The position numbers and the translations under genes are program-made. Below, piece after piece: positions 55,291 through 64,000 of a stretch of DNA of 64,000 nucleotides. The stretch comes from Sarocladium kiliense (taxonomy: Eukaryota; Ascomycota; Sordariomycetes; Hypocreales; Sarocladiaceae), in contig JAUZTG010000034.1 in NCBI GenBank assembly GCA_030734395.1, positions 434,001 to 498,000 on the forward strand. Reading direction: 5' to 3'. Under the pieces are notes generated by a model. That model saw only the letters and a program-made list of their open reading frames with translations. It made no database searches and was not told where the DNA came from. Numbering within the stretch: the stretch's first letter is position 1; the number at the start of each line of letters is the position of its first letter.

Positions 55291-55600
55291 GGTCATTCGA
55301 AGAGAGAGCATGCGTAATGAGCGCCGAAGAGTCAAAGCCATGACGAACCAGATGACGTTGGTTCACAGAAGTAATGCACAGGGCGAGGTGGAACTTGGAG
55401 TACCATGGGGAATGGAGACTGTTCTGTTGCTGGAGCATATCGATGAGAGTGGGTATCGCATTCGCACAGGAGTTGATAGGTAAACGTTGGTTCTTTTATG
55501 CAATCTTTCAGGGGCTGGGGGTATAAACAGCAAGTGAACCAACAGACTCCTCTATCCAACGCCTCATAAAACGAATGTCCAACGAGTCCATCAACAATCA
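55291..55600. other. Convergent 3' spacer, orphan gene and BUB1
   Basis: 310 bp between two stop codons; no feature recognised. Confidence 0.5.
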
Positions 55601-58600
55601 TCACCTCCGGGTTTTGACAAACCCTTCCACCCTCCCCATCAATGCCTTCAACCCAACCCCCCTCTCACAATTCTGCCCAAGCCACTGCTCCATCCCCTCT
55701 CTGACCTCCCTCAACCCTTTCAACAGCGGCATCTTCCCCCCTTCCTCCTTCTCCTCCGCATGTGCCGCTGGGTTGAGCAGCAAATCGAAGCATCCCGCCC
55801 ACAGCTCCGTCTGCCAGTATCTCTTCAGATTCTCACGAATGCGGTATCTTCTCCCGCCTCGGAGGGCACCACCGGCGTCAGCACGGGCAGTCTCGATGTA
55901 CTTCCCATAGAGGAGACAGTGAATCGTGCCAGCGAGGCCGTGGTAGTCGATTTGCCAGGTCCAGGGTCTGCCTTCGCGCATTTCGGCGCAGTCTTGTGCT
56001 GTCGTCTTCCAGTCGGCGATGAACTCAACGTTGGGGGTGAAGGCGCGCATATCGATACCGCGACCGAAGTCGATGAGAGTGACACCGCGCGAAGACCAGC
56101 CACCGCTACCATCGGCGTTCCACTGGCTGGTGAGGGATTGTTCCCCATCTGTAAGAGAATCAAGACGAAGGAGGCAATTGTCAGGCTTGAGGTCACCGTG
56201 CATGAGGTTCTTCGAGTGAAGCGCCTCCACGGTGCGCAATAGTTCGATAGTGAAGAACATTGCCAGCTGCTCGTCCATGACGCCAGAGGACTCTGCGCGG
56301 AAGAAGTTAATGACATCGAGGAGAGTGCCGTGAGGGTGATACGGCAAGAACAGAAACGCTTCATCTTGATAGAGATGCATCTCATGAGCGTAGCTCAAAG
56401 ATGCGCTTGCACGGTGTTGAGGACCAAGACGGGAATGCGCCAGACGCATCATATGGAACTCCCACGGTGTAGGAGGAGTCTCCATCTTCAAGGCCTCCAT
56501 CCGGCTGCGGTGGTGAACAGCGAATGCACCCTTGCCCATTGCCACGACAGCCTCCTCGTCATTTTCATCACCGTCAGGCTTCGAGTTCTCAACCAAGTAA
56601 ACGGGAGCGAATGCACCTGCTCCGAGTTCCCGCCTCACTGTGTACAATGACGGTGCGCCCGGAAGCTCAACAAGGACTGGCTCAGGGATGTGACTTGTCC
56701 GATCTGAGCCACCTTTGGACCTTGTGAGAGCCTTGATGTACTTGCGGATCTCTCCACCACGCTCATATCTCGCATCGCGGTGATCAAAGAACCCGTCATA
56801 CGAGTTCAAAGGTGGGTGCATCTTCTCCAAGATCTCGTTGCGGACAGCCTCGTCAACGGGGTTGCACAAAGTCTCCTTGATGATGGGTCCCTTGTGAGGC
56901 TTAGGCTTTGCAACACTGAGGGGCTTCCTCTCGCTCATTGGAGTCCTTGAAACAAGCGACTCGGGAATCTTTGGAACTGGGAGGTCTTCTTCCACAATCT
57001 CCCTGATAGGGCTGCTGAAAGGCTCGTAATCAGAGCTAGATCTCATCGCAGCACGACCATCGTATCTGCTAGGCGTCTTGAAAGGTGCATCGTCGTCGTC
57101 ATCGACGTCCACCTCCAGCGACACCTCTGTCCTCTCAGTGATAGGCGTCATGAAAGGTAGGCGATTATTGGCCACCTCAGCCGGATCCCTATACGGACGG
57201 GTTGGTGGCTCATAATCCTCTGGCGGAACAGGGACGTAGATAGTGCGTGTCCTGGGTGGTGAATCGGAGATGGGGGTGACAAGATCCTCATTCTCAGGGA
57301 TCCAATCCTCCTCCTCTTCCTCCTCTTCCCTCCGAGTGTGCTCCTGCGATTGCGGTGGCGCAGTGGGGTCTATCAAGTCTGACACCTCGTTCTCATCATG
57401 TTCCATGCCCTCCTCTTCAGCTCCCTGATCATTGAGATCAGGGACGTGCCTCCGTGTGTCAAAATCTGACCACTCACTCACACTCTTCACATCAGAGATC
57501 TCATCATCAACTCCGTGTTCACTTTCCTCAATATGCCTGGTAGTCCCGGTGCTTTCGCCATCAGTCGTATAATCGCCGTCAGTCATGTAATCATCATCGC
57601 CGCTCTCATCATCCTGGTCCTTGTTCTTGAGAGGAGCATTAAAAATGTCGTAGATATCGTCTGTGGCCGCTTTGGTGTGGATAGTCATGGTTGGCTCAGA
57701 CGTATTCTTCTTGCGCAACTTAGGACCCGACGGAGAGTCCAACTTTGCCTTGACTGCAATACGAGTTAGTCAAAGTCACCTCTCGCAAAATTGAAGAGAC
57801 TCGGCTTACTGATTTGGGTCTCGTTGACCTCCATCACCTTCTTCTTCTTCCCACCCCTCGGTTGTTGCGGTGGCTCCTGGACAGCCCCATTCTCATCGTA
57901 GAACACAGGAGGGTCCTGATGAATTACCAGCTTCTCCCCAACATCTTGCTGAACCTCCTCGACAGGATCCGGGATCATGCTAACATCAACCTCATCTTCC
58001 TCCCAGGAATGGTCAAGCCAGCCTCGGTTCGCTGCAATGATCTCCTCGAAGCTCAACTCAGTACCAGCCTCTTCCGGCGTCGGATACACCGCGGCAAGAT
58101 CGACGAAAATACGCTCGCGTTTACCCGTTTGCGGATGCACGGTCACCTGATTTTTTGACGGAACAACAACAATGTTCTGTATTTGTGAGAGAGACTGAAT
58201 TACAGGAAACACCCAAGAGACAATACATTAGTCCTATGATCATCAACAATTGGGCGCGAGGCAGGATGGGAAGAATCAGCTTACCGGATCCCTGAACACC
58301 GACATCTTGGCCGCAGCCGATTTCTTCCCTCCAGCCTTCAACGTCTCGCCAACCCATGGCTTCGCCTCCATCGTGTTCTCCTTCTTCCGGTCGCTGAGCG
58401 AGCCGATAGTATCCCACCCCTTCGATCCCGTCTCTTTCGATGAGAGGACAGGTGCCTTTGCGTCCGCGTCGGAAAAGATCATGAGCTTTGACTTGGCCGG
58501 CTTTGATGAAGCACCGCCCGAGGCCTGGCGCTGAGCCTGTGGGTCCGTAGGTCTCGCAGCGCCACCAAAGGGATCGACCTTGGCTGCCAGCGCAGGTCGG

Positions 58601-59268
58601 ACAGTGGGCAGAGCTGGTGATGATGGCTCAGTCGGCTCATCTGGAAGCTGTGATCGCCTTTCCTCGAACTCCTTGAACTTGCGAAGAAGCCTGGCGACAG
58701 GTCGTGCCTCCCGCTCAATGCCCAGTTTGTAAACCTCCTCTGCCTGAGACCACCGACCGGCAGACTCGAGCCAGGCAGAGTACTCTTCGTAGAACAGAGC
58801 AAGTGTCTCGCCAATGCCATGCCGTGAGAGGAACATGTACGTCTCACGTGGCGAGTCTGAGAAGAAGTGAATGTAGTGCATCCATAGCTTCAGATACCGA
58901 GGGTCGTTCTTGTATTGTGCCGAGTTAATGAATGTCTTCGTCGCCCGCTCGAGGAGAGTGTGAAGCTGCGACTGGGGCGTCGCTTGCGCCGAAGGGTACG
59001 CATCAAGCGTCCATCTCACGTATCGGTCAAACACGTCGAGAGGATCATCTGACTCTGAGAGGGTAGCAATCTCAGCCTCGTACTCGGCGCGGATGCAGTC
59101 ATTGATGTTTTTTGTGTCTGTTGGCGTCGGAGTTGCAAGCTTGTGTAGTGGTGATGGGGAGTAGAGCTCGGCCAACTTCTTCGCTGACCGACCCCCAGGC
59201 AGGGACTGAATGTTCTCCTTCTGCCCTTCAATCAAGTCGAAATTGATGAGGTCTTCTGATGCTGCCAT
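55601..59268 (-). CDS. BUB1: Spindle-checkpoint kinase BUB1 (MadBub type)
   Basis: Three exons: 59268-58285, 58194-57810 and 57753-55601, giving about 1173 aa. A KEN box lies at 17-19 and a second at 296-298 (RKKENTMEAK). Residues about 55-195 are the Mad3/BUB1 TPR region (DPLDVFDRYVRWTLDAYP, YLKLWMHYIHF). A GLEBS-like Bub3-binding motif (SFEEIIAANRGW) is near 376. A long acidic linker leads to the kinase domain: glycine loop ELGAGAFAPVY, HGDLKPDN (about 976) and IDFGRG (about 1019), so it is probably active. It works at unattached kinetochores, binding Bub3 and inhibiting APC/C-Cdc20. Both KEN boxes and a kinase in one chain are the mark of an unsplit MadBub gene. Start Met59268 begins exon 1; acceptor 58195 was chosen for phase and conservation. 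Confidence 0.93.
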
Positions 59269-59735
59269 GATTAGTTAGTATGATGGTGGCGCAGTGGTCT
59301 CAAATGGAAATGCAGAAACCAAAACGTCGTGAAATGTCGCTGATCAGGGAATTGGGGAGCAATGGAGGAGACCCGCTTAAGTGGTTGTGGGTGTTGATGT
59401 TTGGATTCGACTCGGGTTGCTGTGGTGATGGCCCAACTCCACAATCCCACTAAAGCAGCCAATCACCAAGCTGCAGCGAAGCTCGATTCTGCACCATTTC
59501 AGCTTGCAAGCATGGTCCTGGTCAGTGATCATTAGGCAGTCGATTCCTTACCTAGCATGTAAGTTCACTTTGCGGGCTCAAATCAAAGGATGACATTTCC
59601 ATTCATGGCAGGTATTCTGTTTCATTCACTCTAGTACGCCTCCTTTTTGCCCCATTTTCCTTAGTCGTCATCATCTCAAGTATTAGTCTCGCTCGTGGCA
59701 GAGACAGCTGTCAGGCTCTTGCAAAAGGCACTACC
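59269..59735. other. Intergenic, BUB1 upstream and enolase 3' region
   Basis: 467 bp between two minus-strand genes. A CCAAT-type box (agccaatcac) lies near 59457. No gene was seen. Confidence 0.5.
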
Positions 59736-61272
59736 TTACAGGTTGACAGCGTTGCGGAAGTTGGCGCCGGCGTAGACAGCGTTGTCACCAAGCTCCTCCT
59801 CGATGCGGAGGATCTGGTTGAGCTTGGCGGTACGCTCGGAGCGGCAAGGAGCACCGGTCTTGATCTCACCAGCACGGAGACCGACAGAGATATCGGCGAT
59901 GGTGACATCCTCGGTCTCACCAGATCGGTGAGAGACCATGACACCCCAGCCATCGGCGTAGGAGTCCTTGGCAGCCTGGATGGACTCGGTAAGGGTACCG
60001 ATCTGGTTGACCTTGAGCAGGAGAGCGTTGCAAGCCTTGAGGTCGATGGCCTGCTTGATGCGCTTAGGGTTGGTGACGGTCAAGTCGTCACCGACAATCT
60101 GGATGTCCTGGGTCTTGTAGAAGTAGCTCCAAGCCTCCCAGTCGTCCTCAGCGAAGGGGTCCTCGATGGAGACGATGGGGTACTTCTTGCAGAGGTCGCT
60201 GTACATGGCAGCGAGCTGCTCGTAGGTGATCCACTTGGTGGGATCGCTCTCGGGGTTCTTGAAGTCAAGGTCGTACTTCTTCTCGGCCTCCTTGTAGAAC
60301 TCGCTGGAAGCAACGTCCATGGCGATGCTCATCTTGCCAGTGTAGCCAGTCTTCTCGATGGCCTCAGTGATGAGGTCGAGGGCCTCCTCGGCAGTCTGAA
60401 TATCGGGAGCAACACCACCCTCATCACCGACGTTGCCAGCAGACTGGCCGTACTTCTTCTTGGCGAGACCCTTAAGGGCCTGGTAGACCTCAGCACCCTG
60501 GCGCATAGCGAGGCTGAAGGTGGGGGCGGAGCTTTTTGGATGTTAGCAGGGGTTTGTAAGTAGACGAAGTGCATGTGACGTACGTAGGAACGATCATGAA
60601 CTCCTGGAAGGCAAGGCGACCACCGGCGTGGGAACTACAACAATTAGTGTCAAAATCTCTCTAGCTTTGGAGGATTTTAGCTCACCCGCCGTTAAGGACG
60701 TTCATGAAGGGAACGGGAAGGACGTAAGGCTTCTTGGTGCCAGCAAGGTCGGAAACGTGAGCGTAGAGCGGGACACCCTGTCAAATTGTCAGCGACTTCC
60801 TGAGAATGAAAGTTGTTCGTGTGTACCTTCTCAGCAGCACCGGCCTTGGCGACAGCCAAGCTGACACCGAGAATGGCGTTGGCACCGAGCTTGGTCTTGT
60901 TGGCGGTACCATCGAGCTCGTTGAGGAAGGCATCAACCTTGGACTGGTCCTTGACATCAATGTTCTCCTTGATCAGAGCAGGGCCAATGATGTCGTTGAC
61001 GTTGCTGACGGCCTTGGTGACACCCTTGCCACCCCACTGGTCCTTCTCGCCGTCACGGAGCTCGCAAGCCTCGTGCTGACCTGTTTGCTGCTGGTTATCA
61101 TCTGCCTCGGATCGAGCATTGCATCGGGAGTGGGTAGTCGGGACGAACCGGTAGAGGCGCCGGACGGGACCATGGCCCGGTGGAGGCCAGTCTCGGTAAC
61201 GAGATCAACCTCGACGGTAGGGTTACCGCGGGAGTCGTAGACGGAACGAGCCTTGATCTTAGTGATAGCCAT
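59736..61272 (-). CDS. ENO1: Enolase
   Basis: Five exons: 61272-61149, 61080-60827, 60777-60686, 60634-60584 and 60531-59736, giving 438 aa, the standard length. MAITKIKARSVYDSRGNPTVEVDL is the usual start (the Met three codons before it at 61281 is less likely). SGASTGQHEACELRDG is restored by intron 1, whose donor is GTTCGT. NGGSHAGGRLAFQEFMIVPT is restored by introns 3 and 4. The metal and substrate segments SIEDPFAEDDW and LLLKVNQIGTLTE and the signature SHRSGETED are all intact. It converts 2-phosphoglycerate to phosphoenolpyruvate in the cytosol. Strong codon bias toward C-ending codons fits high expression. Confidence 0.97.
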
Positions 61273-62437
61273 GTTGGGCAAGTTGGATGTGGTATCTGAG
61301 AAAAGGTCTATCGGTTTTGAGGCTGTCAGTACACAGTGCCACCTAAAATGCTTGTGCGGATGGAGGGGTTGGGTGAGGTGCAGGAAAAGGGACCCAAAGC
61401 TATATCAAGCTTGAGAGAAGGCGAAGAAAGCAAGAATTGAGTCACGAATTGAGCATTCCAACAAATGAAAGCTGTTTTGTGCACAGCGTCAATTCAATAA
61501 TATGCCTCAACCACCGCCCTCGATGATGGGCTTGAACTGAGCTGAGCAGAAAGCTGTGGTGGGGTAAAACGCCAACAATCGCGATTGAGAGTAGCTCTCA
61601 AGTGGCGTTCAGAGGCAGATTGATGTGCATAGAATGGAAAGGGACTCGAGATGACTGACCTTGGGTATTAGAGGGAATCAATGGGAATTGAGCAAAGAAG
61701 GTTGAGATGGAGGAGGGAAAAGGAAGAGGAAATTGTCAGGTCGGTGTGACGGAGGAAGAAATGCTTGGGTTGGGGGCAACGTGGGCGGTTGGCGGGATGG
61801 ATGGAAGCTGCTACAACAAACACTGGCTACCAAGTGATAGTGCAGTGCCCACGGTGAGCGAAGCACGGCGCAATGCGAGGAAGGGAGGGGAGGGGCATTG
61901 GGCTGGCGTGGAGGGGCAAAAATGATCTCACAGCTTGCCAATGGAGTTAGCAGGGTACATCTGCTTCCATGCTATTCTCTAATATGGATTATGTACTATG
62001 CTAATTCATCCCACCTCGCCAACAAAGGGTTCTCCCCACCCTGACAACAGGGTACATCCACTGCAAAATCCCTCTTGCGGCTCTCAGGGCCGATTGCTCG
62101 ACTGTAGTAGTCAATCGCAATAGTAAGCGTTTTTATCCAGAAGGCGCTTGAGGGAGATACGAAGCGCCCTTGTTGGCATGACGATGTAGTGAGTAATACG
62201 CTCAAGCGAGATTCGCTGCGGCATCGGCGGCTCCTCCAACGGCTTCTCCCCGTCCAAGGCACCGGAAGGGCTTTTCATCTAAGGGCTACTGAAATCATGT
62301 TTGGACTGAAATGTAAATCGATATATGCTCGATATGCGGAGTGCAGTATCCCAATGGTCTAAAGCAAAACCCACCAGAACGCCGTACAAATCATTCGTCA
62401 TGACGCCTTCCCTTCTTCGCTCTGCTTTTTTCCATGC
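61273..62437. promoter_or_regulatory. Enolase promoter and PNO1 3' region
   Basis: 1.16 kb. It should hold the strong enolase promoter. A pyrimidine-rich tract on the minus strand (about 61680-61900) is a possible element. No supported gene was seen. Confidence 0.5.
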
Positions 62438-63341
62438 CTAGAATCTCTCCTTCATCCTCGCGGCAACAGTCCTCAGGTTTCCATACACCTTTCCGGGAGG
62501 CTTACCGAGAATCAGGCTGACGACCGACTCTCTCGCCATGTGAATGTTCTTGAATCCTCCAAGGATGTGGATCTTGGAATCTGCCAAAACGATTCTCGTC
62601 CGTGAAGCGTTCTCAATTGCAAACTTGGTCTTGCCATCCTTGCCAGCAATACGACCGATAGCTCGTGCCTGGGTATCACCGTGCATCAATCTAACATCCT
62701 TGATCTCAAAAGTCTCGATATAGAGGTCGTCAAGACGCAGCAGGGCGATGGCGTCGTCGACGTCGAAGCCCAGAGTGAAGGCCTTGACAAAGTCCTCTCC
62801 CTTCTGCAAGGCGCCTGAGTCTGTGGTGTGCTTGGAGTTGCGCAGCTCGACTGTCTTGCGCTTGATGTTCATGCGGCACTGCAGCTTGAGGTGCTCAACC
62901 AGCGGGGGATAGATCGACATCCATTGTTGCTTGAGGGGCGTCATTCGGTGTGGTGGGATGGGGACTTTGCGAGTCTCGACTTTGGCAACGGGATCCTTTG
63001 CCTTACTGTCAGCAAACAAGATCAAGAGTGAAGAAATGGTACTGCAATTTTTGTACGTACAAGATCTTGCGCAGGCGCAAACTTTGGCCTCATTTCCTCA
63101 TCAACATGCATAATGTCGTCCTGGGCAGGCTGGGCCTCGGGTAAGATGAAGTCAGCCTCGTTCGGGGATGAAGGGAGCGCAAGGGCTCCATCTTCGTTGG
63201 CATCTTCTCATTCTGTCAGTCCCGCACTCGTAGAGCCTCAATATGGGAGCATCAGGACGCGAACGTACCCTCGAGTGTCTGATCAACGGGTTCTGGGAGC
63301 GGGGTCTCTGCTGCCTTTTGCAAGGCGGTCGGCGCGGGCAT
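62438..63341 (-). CDS. PNO1: Ribosome-assembly protein Pno1 (Dim2), KH domain
   Basis: Three exons: 63341-63269, 63203-63061 and 63001-62438, giving 259 aa. The N-terminus is acidic and disordered (DANEDGALALPSSPNEADF). VPIPPHRMTPLKQQWMSIYP opens the conserved region. KH-type segments follow (GFDVDDAIALLRLDDLYIE, RAIGRIAGKDGKTKFAIENA and IHILGGFKNIHMARESVVSLI), ending AARMKERF. Pno1/Dim2 binds pre-rRNA near the 3' end of 18S and recruits Dim1 and Nob1 in the nucleolus and cytoplasm. All three exons keep phase; intron 2 ends in GTAAG/G, with the nearer CAG rejected because it gives a stop. Confidence 0.95.
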
Positions 63342-63907
63342 CGTGGAAGAGAAGTGGCGAGGTACGGCAGCGAAAGCTGATTATTATGTCGTCTTTATGT
63401 CGATGTGTGACTTTTCGAGGTCCTCGTCTGTTGGAAGGGTCGTAGCTTGCCGCGTTTCTCGGTTCGTTGCTTTAGAAAAGAAGATGCATCCAACTTTTTG
63501 CCTTGTCAATCATCTGGCGCCCCAGTGTCCCGCCTCTCAGAACCACTCAACAGCGCTGGCGCCCAAAAAAAAACCACCCAAGGAGACCCTCGACCTCGAA
63601 AATTTGTGGTGACTTATCGCTGCTTATCGATTGGCTCGGTGCCCCTGCCAGCTCCACTGCCGCTAGAGTCCTTCCCGTAGCGCGTCATGGAAAGCTTCAG
63701 GCGCTGCGGGTCCCCCGACTCTTCCCTGAAAGCAGGATTGTCAGTGGTTCATGGTCGCCAGAGCTGCAAACGAAACCTCCTCTCCGTCGTCACTTGCGAA
63801 ACAATCCCCCAGACTTCATCACTGCATGACTCTTTCCACGACAACTCGAGCGACATCGATCCTATACATCGCTGCGCTTCACTTCGTCATGTGTTGACTT
63901 GGCAAAC
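63342..63907. promoter_or_regulatory. Upstream region of PNO1
   Basis: 566 bp between PNO1 and the possible gene at the right edge. Short plus-strand frames here have no support. Confidence 0.45.
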
Positions 63908-64000
63908 ATGTCCAGGGGCTTACCACCATGGCTGCTCGGCGGCCGTTTACGGTGGCTGCCTCGAGGTTCAGCTTTGCTCTCTCCGTCTCTTCTTGAAGCC
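63908..64000 (+). CDS. Possible start exon at the right edge
   Basis: ATG at 63908 opens a frame (MSRGLPPWLLGGRLRWLPRG) that stays open to the edge, with a basic, hydrophobic N-terminus. A second ATG at 63931 in another frame gives a similar basic start but stops after 22 codons. Ninety-three bases are too few to decide, so this is only a note for whoever has the next window. Confidence 0.2.
   Translation, partial: MSRGLPPWLLGGRLRWLPRGSALLSPSLLEA

Overview
The window is nuclear DNA of a filamentous ascomycete (Pezizomycotina). The reasons are short introns of about 50-90 nt with GT..AG ends and TACTAAC/CTAAC-like branch sites, long pyrimidine-rich leaders, and a gene set that includes the velvet regulator VelB, the Cch1 calcium channel, a SUN-family wall protein, a Hos2-type deacetylase and a DUF3602 GRGGAGN-repeat protein. 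A Dothideomycete is a reasonable guess, but the sequence alone does not settle it. I see no tRNA, rRNA, transposon, CRISPR array or secondary-metabolite cluster. Most genes are single-copy housekeeping or regulatory genes. I rebuilt exon structures by hand from splice signals, reading phase and family conservation.

Left part (1-25 kb): an HMG-box (Ste11/MAT-HMG-like) regulator runs off the left edge. Next come a DDT/WHIM/PHD chromatin protein divergent from the four-domain calcium channel CCH1, a small conserved-looking 98-aa gene, a two-TM protein, HIS1, a 3.5-kb gene-poor regulatory stretch, velB, and a DUF3602 gene.

Middle (24-42 kb): a dense block of core genes. It holds HEM12 (uroporphyrinogen decarboxylase), EMC6, a GTPBP1/2-like GTPase, SEC9 (t-SNARE, with a probable GC-AG intron), a DEAH RNA helicase, SDHAF3, HPM1/METTL18 and an ING/PHD subunit that is divergent from the class I deacetylase HOS2. 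Several neighbours are convergent with very short spacers (HPM1 and ING are 34 bp apart).

Right part (43-64 kb): the accessory-looking section. A secreted protein built from about 28 tandem 12-residue repeats comes first, then an FMP42-like MFS transporter, a SUN-family wall protein and a 2.9-kb gene-poor stretch. After these lie two tandem diverged paralogues of an unrecognised coiled-coil protein; the first carries an apparent one-base frameshift. A single MadBub-type BUB1 checkpoint kinase, enolase and PNO1 close the window, with a possible start exon at the right edge.

The two most unusual objects are the 12-residue-repeat secreted protein (43.6-45.5 kb) and the orphan tandem paralogue pair (53.3-55.3 kb). 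Secondary points are the in-frame, stop-free introns in CCH1 and SEC9 and the CCH1 N/E/E/E pore signature.
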